Assembly: GCF_910592395.1 (NCBI RefSeq)
Contig: NC_088321.1
Location: forward strand, 6,880,001-6,944,000
DNA from: Lineus longissimus
Lineage: Eukaryota > Nemertea > Pilidiophora > Heteronemertea > Lineidae
Direction: 5' to 3'
Length of the DNA: 64,000 nucleotides
Of the stretch, positions 1 to 11,456 are shown in pieces (position 1 is the first letter of the stretch; each line of letters begins with the position of its first letter). The translations under genes and the position numbers were made by a program. The notes beneath the pieces were generated by a model. That model was not told where the DNA came from, did not search any database, and saw nothing but the letters and a program-made list of their open reading frames with translations.

Positions 1-173
1 TTTCTCGTGCAATCCAGACTCTTGACTGTTGAAAGACAGTCGACTTTTAAGTCATTTTCATTGTCGTCCTTTTTCTACATTATTGCGTTGGAATTCAGCC
101 ATGTCGCGAAGTCACGACGATGTCATGAGGTTGTGACGTCGTCAACTCAGGTCTCAGTAGGAGGGTTTTTTTT
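1..173. other. Left window edge, flank of the first TIR element
   Basis: No gene is visible. Bases 150-173 resemble bases 938-962, which suggests they are the left stub of the repeat that continues at 1887. The run at 165-173 (G followed by eight T) is the probable left target-site duplication of the element starting at 174. Confidence 0.4.
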
Positions 174-187
174 GGGGCATGGCGATT

Positions 188-252
188 TAGCGGATCCTGC
201 GGATTCTGCGGATTCTGCGGATTTTGTGGATTCTGCGGAATCTGGTCTGCAG
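188..252. repeat. 9-bp minisatellite (GCGGATTCT)n
   Basis: About six imperfect direct copies of GCGGATTCT lie in the left TIR of the 174-1886 element. On the minus strand they read as a short Pro-Gln-Asn repeat, which I take to be a by-product. A shorter inverted version lies at 1838-1875. Confidence 0.75.
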
Positions 253-944
253 CGGATTGGTATCCGGTCGTTTCGCTCCCTGACGTTTTCGCCCCCAGCA
301 TTTTCGCCCCCAAACTTAGCCTAATACCATTAGGCCCCACGTGGTGGCACTGAAGGTGGCCGCTGCCGTGATGTAATGTAATCAAGCTAAATCAAGAGAG
401 TGTCTGAGAGTCACTCTACCCAAAAATTAGTCGTTTCGCCTCCTGGGACTTGGGGTGGTTTAAGGATTGTTGCCAGGATCTCGGGCTTGTCACCTGTCAT
501 CGCATGATCTTGCTGGCTGTTTAGTCATCAAGAGTGGGATGATTGACTCAGGTGGACGTTTTAGAAAAATCTTTTATTTATTATCATGAGAGTGGGAAAT
601 TCTCTGTTTAAACTGATTTGTCATCTGGGAGTCCTGGACATCACCAGTCATCATGTGACTTGAATATCTTAATAATGGATCATCAAGGCAATCGTATGTT
701 GCTCGTGCACAATTTTGCGATGTTGTAAATTAAAGAGAGACGTGTCGACCAGGCCAGTGTAGAAGTTTAAAATGTCCCCTGGAAAAAGTGTCCGTCCCTA
801 TTGTATTCTGCACTATATTAACAAATTAACGAATGAGCGAGAATGACGTGTGTTTTTCGGGTGCATAACGACTTACACGATTACTGGCCAACTCGGCCTA
901 TTAACAACTCGGCCTGGGTTATAGATCACGGTCAATGGTCTCAT

Positions 945-1410
945 TAGGGAGGGTTTTTTTTATTCATGCGCGGCCCCCCCCTCACCGTAGTTCCTAAAAT
1001 CATTGATTTCTCGGTCCTTACAGTATGTCAGTGTTGATTCAGCAGTTGTTTTGGCAAAGACATGTTTTTTGGCAGTTTCTGAAACCTAGAGCGCTACTCA
1101 ATAGGCGGCTTACAAGAAACTACGCATTTATACTGTTGTTGCCGACGTATGTGTACACTGAACTTGGGATGTGCATCGGCCCCGTGTTGAAATGCGGTCC
1201 AGTGCCAGTTGGTGCGTTTTTCGCTGATTTATGCAAAACTCAACATATCCGTCTCAAAAGTTCAATGGTTGACCCTCGATTTTTTTGGATTTTTGTGTAG
1301 CGTATGCAACTGTCTTTCATGGGAGAATGGTCACTGTAAGAATTATTCAGGAAGAAATGTATAATATTTGGGGGTTTTCGTGATTGTCCGGCCCAATTGG
1401 CAATATTGCC
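945..1410 (+). repeat. Dispersed repeat, copy 1 (about 465 bp)
   Basis: This segment is closely similar to 1888-2345 in the same orientation, from the shared ATTCATGCGCGGCC near the left end to GGCAATATTGCC at the right end. The copies differ by scattered substitutions and short indels. The open frame at 1025-1300 is broken in copy 2, so it is probably not coding. Confidence 0.8.
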
Positions 1411-1887
1411 ATTTGGGATGGTGAACAGAGCTAGGAGCAAATGTGACGCTTATGATTTATTTAAAGAAATAAAATGCCCGATTTAACATCCTGCAGAATC
1501 ATGGGAATCGGGCGTTTCCAGTGATATACGACACAAATGAGCTGTCCTCATGCATTCACTTTGGAAACGCATTTTAAAATAGATGTTACGTCCTGTTAAT
1601 GGGGCACGTCATCATCGCGTACATTTGGGGAAAACTCCCTAACGAGACCAATGTGGAAATCGTCCGATAATAGAATGCAGACATTTTTTTCATGCATGTT
1701 GGGGTTTTTCCGAAATGCTTGATAATCTTAGCGGTTTAGACAATTTAACAGTTATGGAATATTACAAATATTTATTATAAGGATAATTTATCATAATATC
1801 GATATTCTCGAGCTGTTTTTATGCCGATTCCGCCCAGATTCCGCAGGTTCCGCAGAATCCGGAGGATCCGCTAAATCGCCATGCCCG

Positions 1888-2345
1888 TTTTTTTGTATTC
1901 ATGCGCGGCCAACTCCTAACCGTAATTCCTAAAAAATCATTGATTTCTTGGTCCTCATAGTATGCCAGTGTTGATTTAGCAGTTGTTCTGGCAAGGACAT
2001 GTTTTTTTTGAGTTTTCCGAAACCTAGAGCGCTACTCAATAGGCGGCTAACAAGAAACTACGCATTATACTGTTGTTACCGACGTATGTGTACACTGAAC
2101 TTGGGATGTGCGTCGGCCCCGTGTTGAAATGACGTCCAGTGTCAGTTGGTGCGTTTTTCGCTGATTTGTGCAAAATTCAACATATCTCAAAAATTCAATG
2201 GTTGACCCCCGATTTTTTTTTGATTTTTGTGTTGCGTAAGCAACTGTCTTTCACGGGAGGATGGTCACAGTAAAGAATTATTTAGGAAGAAATGTATAAT
2301 ATCTGGGGTTTTCCGTGATTGTCCGGCCGAATTGGCAATATTGCC
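1888..2345 (+). repeat. Dispersed repeat, copy 2
   Basis: Second direct copy of the 945-1410 repeat. It begins exactly at the right edge of the 174-1886 TIR element. This suggests that the element landed in this copy and that bases 150-173 are its left stub. Confidence 0.75.
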
Positions 2346-2639
2346 CGAAAGCTCTCGGCCTGCGGTCTCGAGTTTTCCGGTCGTAGAAAATCATCTCGTG
2401 CAATCTGGCTACCCGGATCAGCCACTCGTGTGGTTTTCTTATTGTATCGATAATTAAATCCACTCGAATCATTAATGAACAAACCACAGACTTAATACCA
2501 ATATGAAAACTAGAGGCATCTACAAGTAAAGTAATTTGTTACACTAACAATAAAATAAGACGATCCATGGCCATTTTAAAGCTGCATTCGTTATGTGATG
2601 ATTCTTAACACAGCTGGTCTTCATACAGTCAAAACGGTC
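2346..2639. other. No recognisable feature
   Basis: Unique-looking AT-rich sequence. The open frames here overlap in several frames without family resemblance. Confidence 0.5.
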
Positions 2640-2965
2640 AAAATTCAGATTTTGGCACAATCACTTCCAGTGAGGCTATCGATGAAATGGATTGTGGATG
2701 CTGGTTACGAGTGGATTGACAACGGTATCAAATCAATAAGAGGAGATTCCTTACAAAGGAAATTTATCCATTAGTAACAACCATAAAGGAACATTTTACC
2801 ACAAACATGAACATTGGAAGCAGTTACAAACACACAGATCAATGGTTTGAAATTAATCACAATAGTGGCTCCACACAACGTCTATATGGGGAACTTCCAT
2901 TTTTGCGGAAAAGCGCCACCAAACGTCTATTTGAGTTATTAACAAAAAGCTGAAAACACGACAAT
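2640..2965 (+). repeat. Dispersed repeat shared with 60.64-60.84 kb
   Basis: From GGATTGACAACGGTATCAAA (about 2713) to the GGCTCCA near 2870 this matches 60648-60826 in the same orientation with moderate divergence. The 60.6 kb copy is interrupted by a TIR element. The motif GCGCCACCAAACGTCTATTT at 2915 recurs near 4018 and, with changes, near 4101. Confidence 0.65.
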
Positions 2966-3950
2966 ATATGTTTACTAGCATTGTACCTGTGGCGCAGGCA
3001 GGTTCAAATGGGCTATACCTTGAATAGATTGAATTGCAATGAAAATCTAATGCAATATCAAAGGAGCAATATTGAAGAGACAAATTAAACCAACCATTTG
3101 TCCACAGACTCGGACCCTGTGCGTGCTGTATGCGTGCATATAAAAGTAAATCAATTGGTCCGAATGAGATGATGAGGCAATGTGAATATACCTCGTTCCT
3201 TAGTCAGCAATATGCCCCTTTTTATACGGAGAAGAAGGAGAACCCAGATAGGCCTTCACATGTCGGCCTCCAAATGGCTCGGACCAATTGCACTATCACT
3301 ACATGTACTAAAACTTTAAAATGCGTTGTTGATGTTCAGCACCGTGAGCAGCTCCTTGATAAGGCCATGCCAAGTTCAGAGTGCCTCTTCAGATACATCA
3401 AGTTTTGAAAGCTGTGGTGAGCACATAAACATACCATTGTAACCTTAATTTGAAAATCCCTTCATAATCAAGGGCTAGCAATATACGATAGACCATCAAT
3501 TTGACCCCAGCTCCTTACTGCGGGAAAACCCAAGTCCAGCAACCAAAAGTATCAAAATACATTTTTGTTTACATTTGAACTGCACACATGCGTTTGTTTA
3601 CAATTTCTTTCCCGCGAAATCTAGAAGATCAGGTAACCTACAATCGTGGATTGAAAATAACATTAACCTTGGTTCAGCAGGTCAACACGTGTACAGGCTG
3701 TTCCAATCATCCCCCTACAGCCAGCCGTTCAACAGGTAGTGTTAGTAACCCCACAGGGAGTGCAGGTGATTCATTAATCCCCTGCATAACTAAACAGCAA
3801 TGGTTTGGCTTCCGTGAGTGATAAGGAGAATTGACCGTGTCCGATTAAAATTCCTTCATTACTGCTCCGCTGAAGTAAATTTCCGAAAATAAACATGACG
3901 TTGCATCAGGATAACATATCACCTGCAAACGTGCAAAATTTCGAGACGAA
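2966..3950 (+). repeat. 1-kb dispersed direct repeat, copy 1
   Basis: The segment from GTGGCGCAGGCAGGTTCAAA (about 2990) to the TTGCATCAGG near 3901 is matched in the same order and orientation at 9445-10480. Divergence looks to be around 10 percent, with a 60-bp insertion in copy 2. The open frame at 3130-3408 is not conserved in copy 2. There are no TG...CA termini, primer-binding site or internal gag-pol, so I do not call these LTRs. Confidence 0.75.
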
Positions 3951-4330
3951 ACACTACCCCCAAATGGCACTTTAGCGAGCCGCCTTATAGTATTATGATA
4001 TAGATTTGAGATACGAGCGCCACCAAACGTCTATTTGAGTGTATGTCTATTTGAGATACGACACAATATGTTTATTTCAGGTGTGTCTCCGTTAAAACGA
4101 GCGCCACCAAACGTCAATTCGAGTCATAACACAACATAAAATGTCTATTTGAGACAACCTCTATTTATGCGGAAATAACCGCCCCTGTTGTAAAAAAAAC
4201 GATCAAAGTTATTCGGGAAGAAAGTTTTCAAGAAACTGCACACAAAGGCCAAGGGCACAAAGAAAGCTAAAGAAATTCGCCATGGTTTGACTAGTGGCGG
4301 GGGGCTTCAAACGGGGAAGAAATAGTTACA
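3951..4330. repeat. Short repeats of the GCGCCACCAAACGTC motif
   Basis: Two copies of GCGCCACCAAACGTC lie near 4018 and 4101, separated by TCTATTTGAGT-type repeats, and a third lies at 2915. The stretch ends with ATGCGGAAATAACCGCCC (4170-4187), which resembles the terminus of the fold-back element at 10895. It is probably a degraded relative of that family. Confidence 0.4.
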
Positions 4331-4334
4331 ACAA

Positions 4335-5145
4335 GCCCTTTCAGAACGGACCCTCGTCCTAAGTTAAAAAGTTGCATCCAAGAGGTGCGGGAATGGATGG
4401 CCATCAACTCTCTGAAACTCAACGACGAAAAGACAGAATTTATCCTTGTTTCATCTGGCGCCGGCTATCAACGGCAGGAATTAAGCATTGACCACCCCCT
4501 GTCCATTAAAATAGGAGATCAGCTTATCTCAGCGGTGCCTCATGCACGTAACATCGGGGCTTTTTTTGACGAACACCTCTCAATGGACCGACACATAAAT
4601 TCTATATGTAAGTCAGCCTACTTCCAAATTCACAATATTGGTCTTATCAGAAAAATCCTTACAGTTGATGCCACAAAAACCCTTGTTCATTCCCTTGTCA
4701 CCTCTAGATTGGATGGTCTGAATGCACTGCTACTTGGCCTGCCTCCAGAGAGTTCAAAATTGTGCTGCTCGTCAATGTCATCACTGGTGTTTGCAGGTCA
4801 GATCATATTACTCCAGTGCTGAACGACCTCCACTGGCTCCGTATCCACGACAGGATAAAGTATAAGATTCTACTCCTTGTATTTAAGTGCTTAAACAATT
4901 TAGCCCAAAATTACATATCCTCCCTCATAGAAGTCTACCAACCTAGACGCAGTCTCCGTTCCTCATCTGTTGGCCCACTGTTGGTGCGACCAAAGAGTAG
5001 GTTGATAACGTTTGGCGACCGAGCCTTCTCCACTGCAGCCCCAAGGCTCTGGAATCAACTTCCACGCAGTGCGAGAGAATGTGCCAGCATCTCGGTCTTC
5101 AAATCGCATCTTAAATCCTATCTCTTAGGTCGCTACCACTCCTAA
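4335..5145 (+). pseudogene. LINE (Jockey-superfamily) reverse transcriptase, 3' end only
   Basis: Two overlapping frames (about 4343-4790 and 4762-5142) together make the C-terminal half of a non-LTR retrotransposon polymerase. The first carries the palm/thumb stretch with LNDEKTEFILV, VPHARNIGAFFD and VDATKTLVHSLVTSRLD. The second carries the terminal module DHITPVLNDLHWL, FGDRAFSTAAPRLWNQLP and a final SVFKSHLKSYLL. These patterns are typical of CR1/Jockey-group elements. The endonuclease and the catalytic FADD-type region are missing, so the copy is 5'-truncated as is usual for LINEs. A frameshift with a small deletion lies near 4750-4800. The (ATT)n tract at 5212-5230 follows 67 bp of 3' UTR and is the likely LINE tail. 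It is a dead copy. The clade assignment within the superfamily is uncertain. Confidence 0.88.
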
Positions 5146-5211
5146 TATGTCTCTCTTTTGTAAAGTGTCACCGATCATTCTGAGTGGATTCTGGCACTAT
5201 AAATCATTTCA

Positions 5212-5230
5212 ATATTATTATTATTATTAT
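5212..5230 (+). repeat. (ATT)n tail of the LINE
   Basis: About six ATT units end the LINE copy and abut the DIRS-derived sequence directly. This suggests that the LINE integrated at or within the DIRS element. Confidence 0.7.
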
Positions 5231-6202
5231 CACGTACAGACGGCGGGGGTCAGAGGAACACAAGTTACCAGTACAACGCCAGAGGTACCGCTACATCAAG
5301 CAACGTCAGAAGAGGTCGTGGCAGAGGAACCAAGACAAGAGGCCAAAAAAGGTACGTTGCAGTCAAAGTCAGTAGCCTCATCGGCACCAAACCGATTATC
5401 ACTTCCAGGGTAATTCGCAAACATTTCTGTGGAGACAGTGGCGAGGGAAATAAGGTCTTTAGGGCTTTGCCATCCGCCTCCTACAGACGGACCTGTAGGG
5501 GGTCGTCTCAAAGATTGTCTAGAAAATTGGAAAAAAGTCACAAACGACCCGACAGTTCTGGAAGTGGTAGGCGGTTATCAGATTCCATTGTGGAATACCC
5601 CAAAACAAAACAGACAACCCTTCAGTCCCAGATTTTCCACAGCAGAGACAGAACAAATAGACATAGAGAAAAGGGCCATCACAGAAGTAATGAACCCAAG
5701 CGCGGACTTATTTCTGAGTCACATCTTCCTTCGGCAGAAGAAAGATGGAACTTACAGACCAGTTTTCAATTTGAAGAATCTAAATGCATTCATCCCATAA
5801 GAACACTTCAAAATGGACATCATCCAAATGCTGAAAAACCTCGTGCAGCCAGGGGATTGGATGGTAAAAATAGACCTAAAAAATGCATACTTTTGCGTAC
5901 CAATGGCAGAAAACATCCTGGCTATGGTAAAACCACACCGCCCAGTAGCAAAATGCACAATAGCAAGATGGCTACAGTTCATCATGACAAAAGCGGGCAT
6001 TGATACGGACAAATACAAAGCCCATTCGACAAGGGCGGCGACCACGACCAAAGCCAAAATTCAAGGCTTGTCAGTGGAGCAAATTATAAAGAAAGCGGAC
6101 TGGTCAAGGGCAAGTACATTTGGTAGATTTTATGACAAAGATATTGGATCGCAGGCCCAAAATAAATGCCAGTTCCAAGATAAAGTATTGGAATGGATGT
6201 AG
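5231..6202 (+). pseudogene. Internally deleted DIRS retrotransposon (gag end, RT start, tyrosine recombinase end)
   Basis: Bases 5235-5400 encode an Arg/Gly-rich tail (RGRGRGTKTRG) like the end of a DIRS ORF1. From 5429 a frame gives the conserved start of DIRS RT: PVGGRLKDCLENWKKVTNDP, then FLSHIFLRQKKDGTYRPVFN, then VKIDLKNAYF with the first catalytic Asp. At about 5925 it passes directly into the C-terminus of a tyrosine recombinase: a HSTRAAT block at about 6023-6043, W in KADWSRAS, and FGRFYDKD with the likely nucleophile Tyr. The rest of RT, RNase H and most of the recombinase are missing. The frame is kept across the junction. It is broken only by TAA at 5798-5800, where the family usually has Tyr. 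It cannot make a working enzyme. Confidence 0.88.
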
Positions 6203-6840
6203 GTTAGCTTTGAACATTCAATTATTACATCTATTTACGGTTTATGAAATTAGATTTAAAAGTGTGCGAAGCACATGAAATTAAATTATAATTTAATAAG
6301 TAAACCTAAATAGATGTAATAATCCCACCCTCCCTACCCATATTGATTTTGAAACATCCTTTCTCACTTTATCTTTACATATGTAGATCTGGATAACACA
6401 TCTGAGACAACAACCACGGGAGAAGGACAATGTGAATTCGGCAAGGACTGGTTATGACACTTGCGGAAAAATCAGACCTTTATTTTAAGAGACAACGGTC
6501 TCACATGAAGTCAGGTTGGACTAAGTTCAGTTATTAAGGCGATTCATTAGCCGAAGAAGAGACGAGCAGTCTGGTGAAGTTCAGTTCAGTTGATTTATTT
6601 GGACATGAGGCGATAAGCCGAAGGAGGACAGCAGTCCTGTAGAGATTTAAATTTAAATTCAGTTCTTGACACGCAGGAACGGCAGTAACCTTAATAGCCA
6701 GTGGGCTGGTTATCTTATGTTATTTACTTCATTTGTTGAACTTTGAAAAAAGATTGGTTATCGGTTTGTACTTCTATAACCTGTATATATGTTAAAACTA
6801 GCAACTCATAAGGGGTGGATGGGGCGGTTATGAGAACCTA
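6203..6840 (+). mobile_element. 3' non-coding end of the DIRS element with an inverted-repeat hairpin
   Basis: Bases 6221-6244 and 6301-6323 are 23-bp inverted copies (ATTATTACATCTATTTA...). This resembles the internal complementary region that DIRS elements carry behind the recombinase. The following sequence has GATAAGCCGAAG-type short repeats (6540-6620), and its end is not defined. I infer that it belongs to the same element. Confidence 0.5.
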
Positions 6841-8589
6841 GTATGTTTTTTGAGTAAACTTGTTGGTCCCAATCATGATTGAAGACATGATTAGGTCTAT
6901 CAGCTTACCGAAGGCAATGAGCAGATTCATTATTCTAAAATTAAAAATTAAAAATTAAAAAGAAATGAGCGCACAGAAGACAAACGTGTACTTACCATGT
7001 ACAACCATGTACAGGCTCAAGTGTGACTTGAGAAATATTCAGCAAGACTAGTATAATCTAAAATTACTCAATGTGGTCTTATTGATGATTTGGAAATAAT
7101 AGAGTTATGGATATGATCGATTTCTGCTCAAAGGAATGGGTGAAATATACTATATTTGCCAGTTGGCTTGAAAACCGTAAAGCTTTAAGGGTCATACGAG
7201 AAATGTGACAAGAGATAGACACAATGATTGCAAGTAGTTTCTCAGCACTCTCTAAAGGGCTTTTCATGGATTTTGAGCCCTTATACAAACCGTATCATAG
7301 TAAAGAAGCTGTGTGAGTGTTTGGGTCATGGGCCGGGGGGGGGTGGTGATCTAGTAGTGACAACTCTTAAAGTTGCAATTCGTCCATTTTACAAACAACT
7401 GGTTCTTGGGTTGAAGTACAGCAGCCATTCGCCTGTGTAGTTGGTCCAACTACAGCAACTGTTTATTCCCACAGGATATCGTTGGGAACAGGAGTACAAG
7501 GGTTGGGTCTAGTGAGAGGCATCAAAACACCTATTCCCTTGATTATAGCTCAGGCCAGGGAGATGTATTATCGCTACACAAACACTTATTCAAAATGGGA
7601 ATGCTTTTTTAAAGGCGGCTGCTGTAAAGAGATAATTTACAAGAGGCACAAAGTAGCTTGCTACAGTTAACAGAGGAAAACTTTGTATATTTTACAACTG
7701 TTAGACTCGGCGGTGGGAGAACGCCAGATTTCTGATTTTAAGAACCTTTCTTGTAACGTTATTTGGCGTTATTTGTCAAAACAAATTTAAAATGCATATG
7801 ACTTGACCTAAGCAATGCCTAGTGGCCCATTGGAACGACACAAATACACTAAATGATAAATGTTTACTGGACGAGTACAGAATGATGAAATGATAACAAA
7901 ATAAACAAGAATGTTAAAGATCGTCATAAAATTCGATAAATATCATCTTAAAATCTCGCCAAAGATCCTCATAAAATCACCGCGAGTAGAATCAACCTGG
8001 AGCTTCGTTGGGAGGGGGGGGGGGGGCTAAAGCAAACTGTGGCAGCACTGGGACTCTGACTGAGAACTGCCGGCTTTCCCGAATGTTCGTCATTCAGATA
8101 ATCCAACCTGCAATTGAAATTGCCAGTTCTCTTGGCAAACACAGCGACCATATTGATCGCTGAACTTCTGATGGATTAAGTACTGCCTAATGTGTCATCT
8201 GGGATGCGATACAGGATATATTTGGAAACGTGTTGAATTTGGAGGCCAGTAATTGAATCGAGTTCAGGCTTTTTAGTCTAAATATATTATACACTGATCT
8301 TTGGACGCTCTCTCTCGATGTTCACCCAACAGTGTCTGCATATATTGCCTCGCTTTCGATTCGTGCACTGGGGGAAATGGGAAGATCCAAATGCACATCA
8401 CGAACATTCATGTGACCTCGGCCCCGGCCTTACTCGGGAATATATATTAGACCTGTCAATGACAAATAGAACCCATGTCTCCTTCTCTGCATGATAAGTG
8501 GTTATATGTGCATGAATGGGCAATTCCCTGCCCTTGACCACTGATCTGGTGCTATCGTTCAGTTGTTATGAAAATGTTCTTCTAGATAA
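6841..8589. other. No recognisable gene
   Basis: Apart from poly-A/T-rich short repeats (AAAATT units at 6940-6960) and a G-run near 8015-8028, I see no coding similarity, TIR pair or array. Small open frames at 7228-7670 and 7969-8151 (minus) show no family motif. Confidence 0.45.
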
Positions 8590-8960
8590 TCTCTAGGCAT
8601 GGTCTCATGGAAAAATCATTAACAGGCTGTCATGGCATTATAAGTCTCATTCGATCCCATTGCTTTATAACGAAAGCAACACTCACATGCCAAAGCTTTA
8701 TGGGAACAACATTCACAGGCGACGGTTTTATACAAGTCACATTCACTGGCAATGGTTTCATAGAAACTTTATTTCGCAGGCCTGGTCATGGCTGTATTGC
8801 CTTATGGAAACTATTCACAGGCTCTATGGAAACCTCATTTATAGCCCATGGTTAAATGATAACCTCATACACGAACCAATGCTTTCTGGAAACCTCATTT
8901 ACAGACCATGGTTTCATGGAAATCTCATCATTTACATGTACAGGCCATGGCTTGAAAACT
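8590..8960 (+). repeat. Minisatellite, about 30-33 bp unit
   Basis: About ten degenerate direct copies of a unit containing CATGGTTTCATGGAAACCTC / ATTTACAGGC. The two overlapping open frames here (8607-8855 and 8660-9043) arise from the repeat and are repetitive in protein sequence, so they are not called as genes. Confidence 0.75.
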
Positions 8961-9444
8961 TCAAAATCAATGCCAATATGGGAACCACTATGATAACGCG
9001 ATCATACAAGGAACGTGCGATTTTTCTTGAAAAACATAATTAAAAAAAAAAACAATCATCAAAGCTACTTGCATTATATATCTCTTGAAAGGTCTTTCTG
9101 AGTACTTTCCTTTGCTTCATAGCATTCCAATTTAGGCAAAACACCTGATTTACAGTTTTTTTTAAAAGAAATATAGTTTTCACCTCTCACCGAATTCCGA
9201 AATAATTGGCAGAACTAGACATTCCACTAGCCACAAAAAGTCATAAAAACAACACAGAAAATGTTCCCAGAACTCCCCAGTAACAAACTGCATAAGAAAT
9301 CATTGTCTAAGGCATCCAAAACGTACGTGCTGTAAATCTCAATTGACCTGACATTTTGACAAATTTGAAAAAAATGTCTGCATTCTATTATCGGACGATT
9401 TCCACATTGGCCGTGATCTATAACCCAGAAAATCGGCTGTTAAT
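8961..9444. other. No recognisable gene; short repeat fragment
   Basis: Bases 9365-9425 are an inverted copy of two pieces near 905-930 and 1645-1690 (the motif GGAAATCGTCCGATAATAGA). This ties the area to the first element of the window. Nothing else is recognised. Confidence 0.45.
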
Positions 9445-10480
9445 TAGCAATAGCATTATACCCGTGGCGCAGGCATGTTCAAATGGGCTATATCTTGAAT
9501 AGATTGAATTGCGATGAAAATCTAATGCAAGATCAAAGGAGCAATATCGAAGAGACAAATTAAACAAACCATTTGTCCACAGACTCGGACCTAGCTGTGG
9601 CGTGATGTATGCGTACATATAAAAGTACATCAATTGGTCCGATAGAGATGATGAGGCAATGTCAATATGCCTCGTTCCTTAGTCAGCAATAGGCCCCTTT
9701 TTATACGGAGAAGAAGGAGAACTTAGATAGGCCTTCATATGTTGGCTTCCAAATGGCTCAAACCAATTGTTCTATCACTACTATAACTTTAAAATGCGTG
9801 CTCCTCCTACATGTAGCAATGTCTCGGGCAAGGCACTTAGTCGACAGGCAAGCTAAAAGTTCAGCTCCATGAGCAGCTCCTTGATAAAGCTATGTCAGGT
9901 ACAGCGCGCCTCTTCAGATAAATCAAGTATTGAAAGCTGTGGTGAGCATATAAACAGACCATGGTCACCTTAATTTGAAAATCCCTTCATAATCAAGGGC
10001 TAGCTCTGACTAAAACAACACCCATAAACAATAGACCACATATTTGACCCCAGCTCCTAACTGCGGGAAAACCCAAGTCAAGCAACCAAAAGTACCAAAA
10101 ATACATTTTTGTTTACATTTGAACTGCACACATGCGTTTGTTTATAATTTCATTTCCCGCGAAATCTCGAAAATCAGGTGACCTGCAATCGTGGATTAAA
10201 AATAACATCAAACTGGGTTCAGCAGGTCAGCAGGTATGCCGGCTGTTCAAATCATCCCCCTACAGCCAGCTGTTCAAAAGGTATTGTTAATCACCCCAGA
10301 GGGAGTGCAGGTAATTGATTAAGCTCCTGCATAACATCAATGGCTTGGCTTCTGTGAGTGGTAAGGATAATTGACAGTGTCCGATTAAAAATCCTTCATT
10401 ACTGCTCCGCTGAAGTAAATTTTTGAACAAAACCAAGACGTTGCATCAGGGTAAGGTGTCACCACCATTCATACAAAATT
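9445..10480 (+). repeat. 1-kb dispersed direct repeat, copy 2
   Basis: Same order and orientation as 2966-3950, from GTGGCGCAGGCATGTTCAAA to TTGCATCAGGGTAA. It carries an insertion of about 60 bp near 9795-9870. It is non-coding. Confidence 0.75.
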
Positions 10481-10888
10481 TCAAGGCGATCCAACGCCTC
10501 TAAGTGTGACTTTATTCGTCCCTCTTCCAGTATTCACCATATACACCAAAAAAAATTAGAACACAGCTGTTAGTAATCTAGAATGACTGCATGTAAGTAG
10601 AACTGCCTAGGCTTCCCGTACAGGTTCATGGCTTCCCATACAGGCCGTCTGCAGTCACAATCCGTGATCCGTTGCCGTAATCCGCGGAGTTCCGTTTTAA
10701 GTAATGCCGACTAACAACATGTACCTCCTAATACTCCTCATACTAGAAATCATATCATTATCTAAAACATTCGTGGTGCAGACTTAGTTTAGTTTAGCTT
10801 ATTCGTGGCTACATATATACAGCAATAACATAATCGATATAGTAAATAAAATGCACTTGTAAAAAGCATACATTGGTAAAAATACATG
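10481..10888. other. No recognisable feature
   Basis: Unique-looking sequence between the 1-kb repeat and the fold-back element. It has no open frame of interest. Confidence 0.5.
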
Positions 10889-10894
10889 CACCAA

Positions 10895-11412
10895 TATGGG
10901 CGGTTATTACCGCAAATAAAGACAAACCAAAGCAAAGACACTTGTGTAGCATATCAAGGACACGTAGATTGATACTCCCTTGTGTGCCACATCAGAGACA
11001 TCTGGACCATACACCACGTCAAAGATAACGATGCGAAGTCAACAGGCGGCGCCACTGTAGATTGCTGGCGGCCGTATGCCTGTTGACGTTGTTGTTATTC
11101 GCCACCTCTCTCCCCATTATTCCAACAACTTGTTGAAGGAGGTTGACACAGTTTTCTAACTTATCTCTATCCATGGTTATGATATACTAGTATGATTGAT
11201 GATGTTGAAAAGAAAGGGGATCTCAAAATACGACAGTCTTCTACGAATAGATGCAGTAGTGACATAACAACACATGTGCATTATCCCGCTAGTCGCTTAT
11301 ATCGAAATCGTTTTTACTTTTCCCAAGACGGTGGCGCCGCCTGTTGACTTCGCATCGTTATCTTTGTGTCTTTGCTTTGGTTTGTCTTTTTTTGCGGTAA
11401 TAACCGCCCATA
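10895..11412. mobile_element. Fold-back TIR element, 518 bp
   Basis: The termini are TATGGGCGGTTATTACCGCA and its inverse ending CGGTAATAACCGCCCATA. The arms pair over about 85 bp (10895-10942 plus 11022-11061 against 11333-11412). The left arm holds an extra segment of about 80 bp. The element is flanked by CACCAA at 10889-10894 and 11413-11418. The ends can also be read as TA duplications, so the superfamily is open. It has no coding capacity. Confidence 0.8.
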
Positions 11413-11456
11413 CACCAACGGTAACCATACAGGTCATAATGACCTTATCAATGGCA

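Larger units (their letters stand above)
174..1886. mobile_element. 1.7-kb TIR element, non-autonomous, with a probable 8-9 bp target duplication
   Basis: The left end (GGGGCATGGCGATTTAGCGG) and the right end (1838-1886, ending CCGCTAAATCGCCATGCCC) are inverted copies over about 50-60 bp. The similarity continues into the GCGGATTCT-type subrepeats. The flanks are GTTTTTTTT at 165-173 and GTTTTTTTG at 1887-1895, a plausible target duplication, although homopolymers are weak evidence. The sequence right of the element continues a repeat that also sits complete inside the element (about 945-1410). No transposase frame is present, and the short open frames inside are unconvincing. The superfamily is unassigned. 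Confidence 0.55.

Noticed and set aside
8607-9043. Overlapping open frames of 82 and 127 residues
   Set aside because: Both are translations of the 30-33 bp minisatellite.
2966-10480. LTR retrotransposon with 1-kb LTRs
   Set aside because: No TG...CA ends, primer-binding site, polypurine tract or gag-pol between the repeats; the interior holds unrelated LINE and DIRS pieces.
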